Notes: generated from the sequence alone by a model not told the origin. A stretch of DNA of 64,000 bases from Bacteroidales bacterium (GCA_023251515.1 JAHEYQ010000002.1:74146-138145), one strand, 5' to 3'; positions 1 through 9,823 are shown, counted from the stretch's first letter. Translations and numbers: made by a program.

Positions 1-1555
1 AGGCCAGTGCCGGTGGATCTGTCATACTACCCGATATTAAACCACAAATTTCAAAGAAATTCTTTTTCATAAAGAGACGGGCAAATAAACCGACTAACAT
101 TATAGGTACCAGAGTTATAACAGCACCATATGCCATCCAAACAAATCCATCTCCCGATGTTAATGTTGGAATAAACTTCTCGCCTGATTTTATTCCGACA
201 CTAGCCAAAAATAATACAATACCAATTTCACGCAACATCAAATTTGCACTGGGTGTTGTATATGAAATCATTGAGAATTTATAACCAAATTTACTAATAA
301 GAATGGCCACAATTAATGGTCCACCAGCCAAACCTAGTTTTAAAGGATTTGGAAGTCCGGGAAATGCTATAGGAATGCTTCCAAGTATTATTCCCATTAA
401 AATCCCGATAAAAATAGGAACTAAATTAGGCTCATTTATTCTTTTTATTGAATTACCGATAATTAAAGCAACTTTATCTATAGCTGACTCATCTCCGACA
501 ACCGTCAGTTTATCACCCATTTGCAATCTCAATTGTGGTGAGGCAATTAATTCAATTCCTGAACGATACACCCTTGTAATATTGATATTAAACTTATTAC
601 GAAGTTTCAAACTTCCAAGATCTTTGCCAATAATTTGAGAATTGGTTACTAATATTTGTTTCGATTTCAAAACATCAGTTTCAGAAAAAACACCTAAATC
701 TGCTTTGGCTCCAAAATCAGTAAACAACTGATTTACAATATTTTTTTTACAAACAATTAAAAGCAAATCATTTTCAAAAATCTTATCATCAGCTTTAGCA
801 GAAATAAATACACCACTATGTAAAATTCTGGAAATAACGAATTTAGAATCATATATTTTTGATATTTCTGAAATCGTTTTACCAAAGAAAGTAGAATTTT
901 TTACATTAACACAAATTTTTTCCGGAAGCTCTTCGGTTGGAAATTGATTTTGCTCAAATTCAGTTAGCTCATTATGAATATCAACTTTACCTATTTTCTT
1001 AATTATCAGCATTGTTAAAATTATTCCTACTACTCCGAAAGGATAAGCAACTGCATAACCCAGACCAATTGCAGGAACTTCAGCTTCAGGCAAATTTGCA
1101 GTTACTTGTTTCAATGCCTGCTGAGCAGCTCCCAAACCGGGCGTATTTGTAACAGCTCCCGACATTACACCAACCAACATAGGTAATGACATTCCAGTTA
1201 CAAAATGAATTATAAGTGTTGTTATTCCACCAAGCAACACTACACTCATTGCCAACAAATTAAGTGTAATCCCACCTTTTTTAAATGATTCAAAAAAACC
1301 GGGACCAACTTGCAAACCTATGGAAAAAACAAAAAGGATTAAGCCAAATTCTTTAATAAAATCGAGCATTTCAGCATTAACCTTAAAACCGAAATGACCA
1401 ACAAATATGCCAGCAAATAAAACAAAAGTAATGCCCAATGAAATACCATAAACCTTTATTTTTCCCAAAGCAATACCTATTGCAACTACAAAACTGTAAA
1501 TCAATATTGTATGAGCAACAGTTTCACTCCATAACAAATCAGAAAACCAAGTCAT
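1..1555 (-). CDS. YidE/YbjL/AspT-family transporter, partial (C-terminus beyond window)
   Basis: A membrane transporter of the aspartate:alanine exchanger (AspT/YidE/YbjL) family. I translated it by hand from an ATG at 1555; about 518 codons are present and the frame is still open at base 1, so the C-terminus is missing. Two hydrophobic half-modules flank a central cytoplasmic region with two RCK_C (TrkA-C)-like stretches, the family's usual layout. Both halves carry the internal-repeat signatures: GAVTNTPGLGAAQ in the first and SGSMTDPPALA in the second. The family is about 550 residues, so only a short tail is lost. The substrate cannot be read from the sequence. It is the upstream-most minus-strand gene here and is separated from the next gene by a terminator-like hairpin. 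Confidence 0.85.
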   Translation of the reverse strand, partial: MTWFSDLLWSETVAHTILIYSFVVAIGIALGKIKVYGISLGITFVLFAGIFVGHFGFKVNAEMLDFIKEFGLILFVFSIGLQVGPGFFESFKKGGITLNLLAMSVVLLGGITTLIIHFVTGMSLPMLVGVMSGAVTNTPGLGAAQQALKQVTANLPEAEVPAIGLGYAVAYPFGVVGIILTMLIIKKIGKVDIHNELTEFEQNQFPTEELPEKICVNVKNSTFFGKTISEISKIYDSKFVISRILHSGVFISAKADDKIFENDLLLIVCKKNIVNQLFTDFGAKADLGVFSETDVLKSKQILVTNSQIIGKDLGSLKLRNKFNINITRVYRSGIELIASPQLRLQMGDKLTVVGDESAIDKVALIIGNSIKRINEPNLVPIFIGILMGIILGSIPIAFPGLPNPLKLGLAGGPLIVAILISKFGYKFSMISYTTPSANLMLREIGIVLFLASVGIKSGEKFIPTLTSGDGFVWMAYGAVITLVPIMLVGLFARLFMKKNFFEICGLISGSMTDPPALA

Positions 1556-1627
1556 AAAAATAATATTTTAGCGTGCAAAATTAGAATAAAAACATTTAAT
1601 TTAAGCAGTAAATTCTTTTTAATAAAA

Positions 1628-1655
1628 AAGGCTACTCAAAATTTTAAGTAACCTT
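1628..1655 (-). terminator. Intrinsic terminator of the lipoprotein gene
   Basis: Read on the minus strand, AAGGTTACT and AGTAGCCTT pair around an AT-rich loop and are followed by a run of T (1627 down to 1621). It lies about 20 bases past the stop of the 1677-2762 gene and isolates it from the transporter. Confidence 0.6.
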
Positions 1656-1676
1656 CAAAGTTATAACTATTATTTA

Positions 1677-2762
1677 TTATTTAGTCCAATTACCATAAAA
1701 GATAACATTATTTGGATACATAACTCCAAAATCTGTTGTTGATATAAAACGTGGAAAATCTCTATAAATAATTACTTCTGGACTAAAGAAATTGTCAGTA
1801 ATTAAAAAATTCCTTGTAAAATTTGTTTGAGAATATAAAATGTTTCTTTGATTAGTATGCGGACTTGTAAATGTATTAGGAGGCGTAACAACTACAGGAT
1901 AACCATACGTTTCATAATATGAAGTAGATTGCAAATTAAAAATTGTAACACCACATGGCTGGTTGTTAAAAAAAGTTGCGGCATTAGCTCCAGCACTGTA
2001 AATAAACTGGTATTCATCCCATTCAGTATAGTGATATTCCATATCAACATAATGAACTAAGGCAACTGCATATAAATTTGAATTAGGGTTGTATAAAATT
2101 TTGGAATTAGTCAACATAATGTTCTTTTTATTATTAAAGTTAAAAACCAATACCTCTTTTGTTGAATAACTTATATTATTGAGTTGAATAATCTTTTTGA
2201 TATCACCATCTTTAATGATTTTTAAACAATTTTCATCATATTTCCTAATTTGGTTATCAACTTTTATAAAACCATATGGATTCAATAAAGCTGCTTTATA
2301 TATAGGTACTTTAAGCATTACATAATTAAACTCTTCAAAATAAATTAAAAAACTATTATACTTCTCAGCAAAAGCTTTTAATTTCGCTTTTTCTTTTATT
2401 AATAAAGCTTGATTATATATTGATAACATAGAAGTGAAATTCTTTAAAACAGGATATTTAGCAATAATAGCTTCATTTTTTTCAACTATTGATGTTAAGT
2501 TAAGAGGCTTAATATTGTCAGTTGATATTTTTGACACATCCTGATTTAACATATCCTCTTTAGTAATAATTTTAGTTGTTTTAACATCTCTTTGACTAAA
2601 ATCATTTTCTAAAGAAATCTTTAAAACATCATATTCTTTCCCATTTAATTTAAGGAAATTTTTAATGGAATTTAAATCATTCGATTGATTAACTTCTTCT
2701 TTTTGACAGCCAAATATTATGGCCACTAACAAAATTGTTAGATAAATAAGATTTTTTTTCAT
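1677..2762 (-). CDS. Hypothetical lipoprotein
   Basis: I do not recognise the family. The 361-residue product starts with a hydrophobic signal ending in a lipobox-like IIFGC (Cys19), so it is probably a lipid-anchored envelope protein. The rest is mostly polar with no repeats, no histidine or cysteine cluster and no sorting domain. A Lys-rich helical region (roughly residues 60-140) is followed by a Tyr/Asn/Phe-rich, probably beta-rich C-terminal half. It stands alone: its own terminator follows and about 165 AT-rich bases separate it from the gene upstream. Confidence 0.6.
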   Translation of the reverse strand: MKKNLIYLTILLVAIIFGCQKEEVNQSNDLNSIKNFLKLNGKEYDVLKISLENDFSQRDVKTTKIITKEDMLNQDVSKISTDNIKPLNLTSIVEKNEAIIAKYPVLKNFTSMLSIYNQALLIKEKAKLKAFAEKYNSFLIYFEEFNYVMLKVPIYKAALLNPYGFIKVDNQIRKYDENCLKIIKDGDIKKIIQLNNISYSTKEVLVFNFNNKKNIMLTNSKILYNPNSNLYAVALVHYVDMEYHYTEWDEYQFIYSAGANAATFFNNQPCGVTIFNLQSTSYYETYGYPVVVTPPNTFTSPHTNQRNILYSQTNFTRNFLITDNFFSPEVIIYRDFPRFISTTDFGVMYPNNVIFYGNWTK

Positions 2763-2927
2763 TATAATATTTTTTTCAATTTGTGTATACTCTCTTTTTT
2801 AAAGTGGTTTTTCTACTTACTCCCACTTAAGTTATAACTTTAATTGCAAAATTATAAATATTAATTAAAATAAAAACAAAAAAAATCATTTTATTAAACG
2901 AATCTTAAAGAAAATACAAATACTAAA

Positions 2928-3602
2928 TTAAATTCTAAATACATCCTTTATCAAAATTTTTAAAGGATTTCCAGCCAAAACAGTATATTCTTGAGTATGT
3001 CTTCCCGTAATTGTACTATTAGAACCTACAATAATATTATTACCTATATAACTACCTTTCATAGTGGTACATCGGCATCCAATCCAAACATTATCGCCAA
3101 AATATATTTCTTTGTCTGGATTTACAACTTCATTCTGCATATTATATATATTATGCTGGTCGGTATCCATAAACTGGGTCTCCCAAGATGATAAAAAACT
3201 ATCTCCAAAAACAATTTTTTTATGACATATAATCACTGAATTACCTCCAATATTTGAATTATTCCCAAAAACTAACTTTCCTAATATCGACATTTTCGTA
3301 CCTGATGTGATTTTACAATTACCTTTAAAGATAATTTCACCTTGATTATCAAGAATCGCCCTATTATTCTTATAATCTATTGCCTGAGAATTACCCAACC
3401 CAATTTTAATTATTCCGAATTTTACTTTTTCAACCGTGATTTTTCCTCTTAAGTTTTTCAGTTTTGTTTTATGAGACACCAAAATCGGCAATTTGATGGC
3501 ATCCTTAAATTTTAAATATCTGAAATTAATAATTATTGATTTTGGCAAACCTAACAGAAATCGCCAGTTTTCAATAATTTTATTTTTGGTTTTTATACGC
3601 AT
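2928..3602 (-). CDS. Hexapeptide-repeat (left-handed beta-helix) acyltransferase
   Basis: A probable O-acetyltransferase of the LbH/maltose O-acetyltransferase group, which usually decorates sugars of surface polysaccharide. The C-terminal half has the hexapeptide pattern: GNNSNIGGNSVIICHKKIVF, then FGDNVWIGCRCTTMKGSYIG, then IGNNIIVGSNSTITG, and a final AGNPLKILI typical of the family end. A DTDQHNIY stretch supplies the family's conserved histidine. I chose the ATG at 3602 (224 residues); a GTG at 3677 would add 25 residues that look like no known N-terminus. The acceptor is unknown, and no glycosyltransferases lie nearby. Confidence 0.75.
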   Translation of the reverse strand: MRIKTKNKIIENWRFLLGLPKSIIINFRYLKFKDAIKLPILVSHKTKLKNLRGKITVEKVKFGIIKIGLGNSQAIDYKNNRAILDNQGEIIFKGNCKITSGTKMSILGKLVFGNNSNIGGNSVIICHKKIVFGDSFLSSWETQFMDTDQHNIYNMQNEVVNPDKEIYFGDNVWIGCRCTTMKGSYIGNNIIVGSNSTITGRHTQEYTVLAGNPLKILIKDVFRI

Positions 3603-3773
3603 GATAAAATATTTCAAGCTATTAATAAAAAATTTATTGCAAAAGTAATTTGATTTTTTCAGAAATAACAGTCTCACAAAATAAATATTAGATATTTTTA
3701 AGAATAAAAATTCCGGATTTTTAAAAATTTTAGCTTATTTTGCATTGCATTATTTATATAAGCTGAAAATATC

Positions 3774-5498
3774 ATGGGTATAATCAAGTATGTGGGTTTT
3801 AGGTTGTTTCTGCTATTATTTGTTTTTATAACAAATAATGCATTTTCGTATAATTTGCAAACTACACAAATTCCTGACGATACACTAAAAATAAGTAGTA
3901 AAGAATTTCAGTCAAATTTAGATAGTTTACTTAATAATTTCTTTGTAAGTCAATCACTTAAGATTAATTCAAATACTTTATTTTCTAAACAAGACACTGA
4001 AAGCGAAGCCATTCCTGAGTTTTCCGATTCGGTTTATATGAAAAGGCTACAATCATTACCTTCAATTGTTGATATGACTTACAATGCTAAAGTAAGAGCA
4101 TTTATTGAACTTTATGTAAACAAAAAAAGAAAAAATGTAAAAGTAATGCTTGGACTTGCTCAATATTACTTCCCTATTTTTGAAGAAATTTTAGACAAAC
4201 AAGGATTACCTCAAGAGCTTAAATACCTCACCATCATAGAGTCAGCTTTAAATCCCAGAGCTACTTCAAGAGTTGGAGCGTCAGGTTTATGGCAATTTAT
4301 GTACACTACCGGAAAAATTTACGATTTGCAGGTTAATTCGTATGTTGATGAAAGAAGAGATCCGATTAAAGCCAGTTATGCTGCTGCAAGTTATCTGAAA
4401 GATTTATATGGTATTTACAAAGATTGGACTTTAGCTATTGCTGCATACAATTGCGGACCAGGAAATGTAAACAAAGCCATTAAACGCTCAAAAGGGAAGA
4501 CAAATTTTTGGGATATTTATGATTATTTACCTTCAGAAACAAGAGGTTACGTACCGGCATTTATTGCTGCCAACTATATGATGAATTATTACAAAGAACA
4601 TAATTTATTTCCGCAAAAAATAAATTTTCCGCAACTCACAGATACTGTAATGGTTAACGAAAACATCAATTTAAAAGATGTTTCTGAACTTTTAAATGTT
4701 CCTTTGCAACAACTTAGAGATTTAAATCCGCAATATAAAAATGACATTATACCTGGAAGCAGTGAATCATACTCATTAAAACTTCCTGTAAATCTGGCAA
4801 CTACATTTATTGAACTTGAAGATTCAATTACTTCACGCTCTAAAGAAACCATGATTAAATATACAGAAATAGCACCTCAACAGAACTATTTGCAAATTAG
4901 TCCGAATGACGAAATTATCAGACAGACACATAAAGTAAAAAAAGGAGATACATTTAATAGTATTGCAAAAAAATATGGTGTTGAAGTAAGCGCATTAAAA
5001 GAATGGAACAGAATGCGTAATAAAAAATTGAAAACTAGTCAAAAACTTATTATTTATACAACTAAAAAAACAAAAACTTCTGAATCTGAAAAAAACGAAA
5101 AAACAGAAAATAAAACAGATAAAAACAAAAACGATTCAATTAAAAAAACTGATAATAAACCGATAAAAGAAACAATTGCAAAAAAAGAAAAAGAAAAAGA
5201 ACAAACAGAACCAAAACAAGATTCTGACAAGAAACAAAATAGCGAAAAGAAAAAGCTAACTGATAAGAAAAAAGATTCTGACATGAAAAAGCAAACTGAA
5301 AAAAAAGAAGAACAAAATTCAAAATCAGAAAAAAATAAGGATACAAAAAAAAATACACATAAAATTGAAAAAGGGGAAACATTAAGTTCAATATCAAGAA
5401 AATACAATGTTTCTATTGAAGAAATAATTAAATGGAATAATTTAAAAAAAGACGGTAAAATTAATACTGGTCAGGTTTTGATTATTAAATCCAAATAA
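3774..5498 (+). CDS. mltD: Membrane-bound lytic murein transglycosylase D-like protein with LysM domains
   Basis: Cleaves the MurNAc-GlcNAc glycan bond of peptidoglycan, leaving 1,6-anhydro ends. An N-terminal signal (residues 1-25) leads to an SLT domain at about 125-260 with the catalytic Glu156 in YLTIIESALNP, then GASGLWQFM and AIAAYNCGPGNVNKA. A LysM-like segment lies at about 300-345, a clear LysM at 385-428 (HKVKKGDTFNSIAKKYGVE) and another at 530-573 (HKIEKGETLSSISRKYNVS). Between the last two is a roughly 95-residue linker made almost only of Lys, Glu, Asp, Asn, Ser and Thr, longer than usual for MltD. It lies 23 bases upstream of two SGNH genes and an MBOAT gene in the same direction, suggesting one unit. 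Confidence 0.9.
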   Translation: MGIIKYVGFRLFLLLFVFITNNAFSYNLQTTQIPDDTLKISSKEFQSNLDSLLNNFFVSQSLKINSNTLFSKQDTESEAIPEFSDSVYMKRLQSLPSIVDMTYNAKVRAFIELYVNKKRKNVKVMLGLAQYYFPIFEEILDKQGLPQELKYLTIIESALNPRATSRVGASGLWQFMYTTGKIYDLQVNSYVDERRDPIKASYAAASYLKDLYGIYKDWTLAIAAYNCGPGNVNKAIKRSKGKTNFWDIYDYLPSETRGYVPAFIAANYMMNYYKEHNLFPQKINFPQLTDTVMVNENINLKDVSELLNVPLQQLRDLNPQYKNDIIPGSSESYSLKLPVNLATTFIELEDSITSRSKETMIKYTEIAPQQNYLQISPNDEIIRQTHKVKKGDTFNSIAKKYGVEVSALKEWNRMRNKKLKTSQKLIIYTTKKTKTSESEKNEKTENKTDKNKNDSIKKTDNKPIKETIAKKEKEKEQTEPKQDSDKKQNSEKKKLTDKKKDSDMKKQTEKKEEQNSKSEKNKDTKKNTHKIEKGETLSSISRKYNVSIEEIIKWNNLKKDGKINTGQVLIIKSK

Positions 5499-5521
5499 TT
5501 TAATTACAACATATTATATTG

Positions 5522-7009
5522 ATGAAACCCGGAAAAATCCTTCTATTTCTTTTAAGCATTTTTGTCTTATTAGCTGGTCTGATTTCTGTTTTCCCTAAAG
5601 AAGGTATAAAAATAAATTCAGATATTACGCTATATTTCACAAGCTTTGATGATCTTTTCTCACTTAAAAAAGTTCATTATGCCGACATTTCTCAATTCTC
5701 AGATCCATTGGACAGTACAAATCAGGTTTTAAATATCGATTCAATAGATATTCGTAAAAATCCCGGTCTGTCTGATTCATTGCTTAAAAATATCTGCAAA
5801 ATTGAATATCCAAATAAAGACATTTCAATATTATATCCTTTTTTTTACGCACTCAATCAATTGAAAACCAATGATGATTTAATTCGAATTTTCCATTATG
5901 GCGATTCGCAGATTGAAGGCGACAGAATTACAGGATTTATCCGGTACAAACTTCAATCACGTTTCGGAGGAATGGGCTGTGGATTAATTCCATTGATTAA
6001 TGCAACACCATCAATGTCTATTAATGAGTCAGTATCAGAAGATTGGGTAAAATACACATTGATAGGTAACGGAAATACAAGAGCAAAACATAACAGATAT
6101 GGTGCACTTTTGAGCTTTGCTAGATTTTCAAATGGCATTAAAGACTCAACTTATAATGATTCAACATATTACAAAGGAAATATTTATCTAAGTCCTTCCA
6201 ATCAGGGATATGCAAATACCAAAAATTTTGAGAACATTAAAATTCTTTATGGTTATAATTCAAAGGATGTAAAAATAAATATTTCAGCTAATAAAGAAAT
6301 TATTGAAACGAAAATACTTACATCAAATAAAGAATTAAACATAGAAGAATTTCCATTTCTAAAAACGCCCAAATCAATCGCTATCAGCATGAAAGGTAAA
6401 GACAGCCCTGATGTATATGGAATAGCTTTGGATGCAAAAAAAGGGATTGCAGTTGACAACATTCCACTCAGAGGCAGTTCGGGATATGGATTTACTCAAA
6501 CAAATTTCGACTTGATGAAAAAAACGTATGAACTACTGAATGTCAAACTTGTTATTATGCAATTTGGTGTAAATGCAGTTCCTGAAAACGAAAAGACCAT
6601 TATCCCCGATTACAATTATTATGAAAAAGGATTTTATAATCAACTAAAAACCATCAAATCAATAGATAAAGATATTTGCATTATTGTAATTGGAATTTCA
6701 GACCGTTCAAGAAAAGCCGGAGATTATTACGAAACCAATCCCAACATAGAGAAGATACGAAAAGCTCAGAAAAATGCTGCTTTCAGGGCTGGCTGTGCAT
6801 ATTGGGACTTGTTTGATGCCATGGGTGGCGAAAACTCTATGCCTAGTTGGGTTTTTGCAAAACCAGCACTTGCCAATAAAGATTTTACACATTTCAACGA
6901 AAAAGGGGCACGTATGGTAGCAGAAATGTTTTATAATGCTTTGATTTACGATTATTATCAATATCAGAAATTTGCCGAAAGCGGAATAGGAAAACTTGCA
7001 ATTAAATAA
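5522..7009 (+). CDS. SGNH/GDSL-fold protein, probable polysaccharide O-acyl esterase or transferase (first copy)
   Basis: A secreted or membrane-anchored SGNH-hydrolase-fold protein. One hydrophobic segment (residues 8-24) serves as signal or anchor. The nucleophile block is FHYGDSQIEGDR (Ser129), the block III-like Asn is in QFGVNAV, and the C-terminal catalytic Asp/His are in DFTHFNEKG (DxxH). About 280 residues separate the first and last blocks, longer than simple esterases. The ATG at 5522 is preferred over the TTG just before it. It shares the layout of the next gene (GDS and HF.E/R.G blocks), so the two are paralogues. Next to an MBOAT gene it probably plays the PatB/AlgX-like role of passing or removing acyl groups outside the cytoplasmic membrane; that role is inference. 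Confidence 0.75.
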   Translation: MKPGKILLFLLSIFVLLAGLISVFPKEGIKINSDITLYFTSFDDLFSLKKVHYADISQFSDPLDSTNQVLNIDSIDIRKNPGLSDSLLKNICKIEYPNKDISILYPFFYALNQLKTNDDLIRIFHYGDSQIEGDRITGFIRYKLQSRFGGMGCGLIPLINATPSMSINESVSEDWVKYTLIGNGNTRAKHNRYGALLSFARFSNGIKDSTYNDSTYYKGNIYLSPSNQGYANTKNFENIKILYGYNSKDVKINISANKEIIETKILTSNKELNIEEFPFLKTPKSIAISMKGKDSPDVYGIALDAKKGIAVDNIPLRGSSGYGFTQTNFDLMKKTYELLNVKLVIMQFGVNAVPENEKTIIPDYNYYEKGFYNQLKTIKSIDKDICIIVIGISDRSRKAGDYYETNPNIEKIRKAQKNAAFRAGCAYWDLFDAMGGENSMPSWVFAKPALANKDFTHFNEKGARMVAEMFYNALIYDYYQYQKFAESGIGKLAIK

Positions 7010-7011
7010 AA

Positions 7012-8244
7012 ATGAAAAAAACATTTCTGTTTATAATATTGATACATATTGTTTTATATGGAAATTCTCAGGATACTCCATACAAAACAATTAGCTATTC
7101 ATTTATAAAGCAGGATAAAAATCAAATTCATTTCTTTGGTAAGTCATCCGAAAATTTCAAAAAAATATGCTCTCAATTAAACAAATTAATTGTTCAGGGA
7201 GATGGCCAATTAAAAATATTGCAAATTGGTGATTCTCATATACAAGCAGATTATTTTTCGGGTAAAATGCGTGAAAATCTACAATCATTTGCTCAAGGTA
7301 TTAAAGGAAGCAGAGGTTTTATTTTCCCATACCAAATTGCTCATACCAATAATCCTGAAAATTATAAATCAAAATTTACAGGAAAATGGCAACACAAACG
7401 AAATATTACTGAAACTTCTGCTACAGATCTCGGAATTTCAGGCATTTCAGTAACAACTTATGATTCAAATGCTTCAGCTCAAATTATTATAAATAATCAT
7501 TATTTCCCTCATCAGGATTTCAATAAAGTTAAAATTTTTCAAAATTCAGGTGATAGTATTTTTGATATTTTTATTGAACAAAATGGTGTTTTAAAAGGAA
7601 AATACAATAGCTTAGGATTTTCCGAATTTACTACAGATGAACACTTTGACACATTAAATATTTTCTTTATAAAATCAGATTCTAATCAAAATCAGTTTAC
7701 GATTCATGGCATTGAATTAGACAATGATGATCCGGGAATTATTTATTCGGCAGTTGGGATAAACGGAGCTGAATGCAATTCATTTTTGAAATGCAACTTA
7801 CTCGAAAATCATTTACATATCATTAATCCTGAATGGATTATAATTTCTTTAGGTACAAATGATGCTTATTCTAAAAATTTTAATTCTAGCATTTTTGAAA
7901 ACAATCTGGATGAATTAATCAACAGAATACAAAATGCTTTACCTGAAACTTTTATACTAATAACTACACCACCTGACAGTTATAGAAAACGAAAATCACC
8001 AAATCCAAATATGCAGATTGCTGGTAAAATTATTGAAAAAATAGCCGAAAAACACAATTGTGCTGTTTGGGATTTGTATGAGGTAATGGGCGGATTTACT
8101 TCAATGAAATTATGGTTAAAAGCGGGTTTAGCAGCAAATGATAAAATCCATTTTTCGAGAAACGGATATAGTTTGCAGGGCGACTTACTATTTAATGCAT
8201 TTTTAAGTGCATACGACAAAAATATTGATTCAGGAAATAAGTAA
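7012..8244 (+). CDS. SGNH/GDSL-fold protein, probable polysaccharide O-acyl esterase or transferase (second copy)
   Basis: A 410-residue exported paralogue of the preceding gene. A signal peptide covers residues 1-19. Active-site blocks are LQIGDSHIQADYF (nucleophile Ser), IISLGTNDAY (GxND) and NDKIHFSRNGY (DxxH), so the full Ser-Asp-His set is present. It starts 2 bases after the stop of the first SGNH gene and ends just before the MBOAT gene, which strongly implies co-transcription. Its likely job is extracytoplasmic O-acylation or deacylation of a glycan together with the MBOAT protein. The glycan could be peptidoglycan, given the upstream lytic transglycosylase, or an exopolysaccharide. 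Confidence 0.75.
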   Translation: MKKTFLFIILIHIVLYGNSQDTPYKTISYSFIKQDKNQIHFFGKSSENFKKICSQLNKLIVQGDGQLKILQIGDSHIQADYFSGKMRENLQSFAQGIKGSRGFIFPYQIAHTNNPENYKSKFTGKWQHKRNITETSATDLGISGISVTTYDSNASAQIIINNHYFPHQDFNKVKIFQNSGDSIFDIFIEQNGVLKGKYNSLGFSEFTTDEHFDTLNIFFIKSDSNQNQFTIHGIELDNDDPGIIYSAVGINGAECNSFLKCNLLENHLHIINPEWIIISLGTNDAYSKNFNSSIFENNLDELINRIQNALPETFILITTPPDSYRKRKSPNPNMQIAGKIIEKIAEKHNCAVWDLYEVMGGFTSMKLWLKAGLAANDKIHFSRNGYSLQGDLLFNAFLSAYDKNIDSGNK

Positions 8245-8245
8245 A

Positions 8246-9760
8246 ATGGAATATTTAAGCGATTTTTTTACATACGATGCCAATGCACCAATGATTTTTA
8301 CCAGATTTTATTTCTGGATATTTTTCGCTATGGTACTCAGCCTTTATTCAATTATATACAAGAAAAAAGCTGCCAGAAATACTTATCTGTTTATTGTTAG
8401 TTCTTTCTTTTACTATAAATCTGGTGGTTATTTCTTTATTATATTGGCATTTACAACTCTTTTTGATTATGCAGTCGGCTTGTGGATAGATAAAGCGAAA
8501 ACAGACACCCGGAAAAAAGTTTATCTTACACTTAGTATAATCATGAATCTGGGAGTTTTGGCTTATTTCAAATACAGCTATTTCCTGATTGATTCTTTGA
8601 ATAATTTATTTGACATCAATTTAAAAGTGGTTAACTATCTGGCTTTATGGACAAACGGAGTTGCCGGTACAAAAATAGATATTACTTCGATTATACTTCC
8701 TGTGGGAATTTCGTTTTATACTTTTCAATCAATCAGTTATACGGTTTCTGTATATCGAAAAAAAATAGCACCCCTGCACAATATATTGGATTATGGTTGT
8801 TTTGTAACATTTTTTCCTCAACTGGTTGCTGGTCCGATAGTTAAAGCTTATGACTTTATTCCTCAACTTTACAAAGATTATTCACTTTCGAAAAAAGAAT
8901 TCGGATTTGCTTTATTTTTGATTTTAAATGGATTAATCAAAAAAATGCTGATTTCCGATTATATCTCTATCAACTTTGTTGACAGAGTGTTCGATAGCCC
9001 TCTCTCCTATTCAGGTTTTGAAAACCTGATGGCTGTTTATGGTTATGCAATCCAGATTTATTGCGATTTTTCAGGATATACAGATATTGCCATTGGTGTT
9101 GCATTAATATTGGGTTTCAGGCTTCCAATGAATTTTAATTCGCCATATAAAGCATCAAATATTACAGAATTCTGGCATCGTTGGCATATTTCGCTATCTA
9201 CCTGGCTAAGAGATTATTTATACATCCCTTTGGGTGGAAATAAAAAAGGGAAAATCAGAACTTATATAAATTTATTTTTAGTTATGCTTATCGGCGGGCT
9301 TTGGCACGGAGCTGCCGTAAGATTTATTATCTGGGGCGGTTTGCATGGTTTAGGACTGGTAATCCATAAGTTGTGGATGAATTTCTTCCCTAAAAAAGAA
9401 AAGGAAAATCAAATCAACAGATTTATTTCACTTTTTTTCACCTTTCATTTTGTTTTGTTTGCTTGGTTATTTTTCAGAGCCGATAGTATGAGAAGTGTTT
9501 CAAGCATTTTGAATCAGATTTTCTGGCATTTCAACTGGAATATGATTAGTGATATTATAGTTTCATATAAAAACGTATTCGCTATCATCATATTTGCATT
9601 TATTATTCATTGGTTGCCCAGCAAAATTAAAGATAATTACAAAAACAGCTTTATTCAAACTCCGCTTTTTGCCAAAGCATTAATTGTAATAGCTATCATT
9701 TTTATTCTCTTTCAAGTAAAATCATCCGAAATACAACCATTTATTTATTTCCAATTTTAA
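8246..9760 (+). CDS. MBOAT-family membrane O-acyltransferase (AlgI/PatA-like)
   Basis: A polytopic membrane protein that moves acyl groups, usually acetyl, from the cytoplasm to extracytoplasmic glycans. The 504 residues contain about ten or more hydrophobic segments. Family motifs are visible: PVGISFYTFQSISYTVSVYR, FFPQLVAGPI, FWHRWHISLSTWLRDYLYIP, and GGLWHGAAVRFIIWGGLHG, which holds the conserved His. The ATG at 8246 starts 1 base after the preceding stop; a GTG at 8207 would add 13 residues inside the upstream gene. It closes the transglycosylase-SGNH-SGNH-MBOAT set. AlgI- and PatA-type proteins share these motifs, so the substrate is not decided by sequence. Confidence 0.88.
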   Translation: MEYLSDFFTYDANAPMIFTRFYFWIFFAMVLSLYSIIYKKKAARNTYLFIVSSFFYYKSGGYFFIILAFTTLFDYAVGLWIDKAKTDTRKKVYLTLSIIMNLGVLAYFKYSYFLIDSLNNLFDINLKVVNYLALWTNGVAGTKIDITSIILPVGISFYTFQSISYTVSVYRKKIAPLHNILDYGCFVTFFPQLVAGPIVKAYDFIPQLYKDYSLSKKEFGFALFLILNGLIKKMLISDYISINFVDRVFDSPLSYSGFENLMAVYGYAIQIYCDFSGYTDIAIGVALILGFRLPMNFNSPYKASNITEFWHRWHISLSTWLRDYLYIPLGGNKKGKIRTYINLFLVMLIGGLWHGAAVRFIIWGGLHGLGLVIHKLWMNFFPKKEKENQINRFISLFFTFHFVLFAWLFFRADSMRSVSSILNQIFWHFNWNMISDIIVSYKNVFAIIIFAFIIHWLPSKIKDNYKNSFIQTPLFAKALIVIAIIFILFQVKSSEIQPFIYFQF

Positions 9761-9807
9761 GAAATTGTTATTTTTCAATGAAGTAAAGTAAATCTTCTAT
9801 TTATATT

Positions 9808-9823
9808 TGTTACTTTTGTAACA
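9808..9823 (+). promoter_or_regulatory. Promoter -7 box within a perfect inverted repeat
   Basis: TACTTTTG (9811-9818) matches the Bacteroidota TAnnTTTG -7 element 26 bases before the response-regulator ATG. It sits inside a perfect palindrome, TGTTAC-TTTT-GTAACA (9808-9823), that could be an operator. No matching -33 TTG is evident. Confidence 0.5.

Noticed and set aside
5054..5407. Minus-strand open frame of 117 codons rich in Phe and Ser
   Set aside because: It is the complement of the Lys/Glu-rich linker of the MltD-like protein; codon bias of that linker leaves the other strand open.
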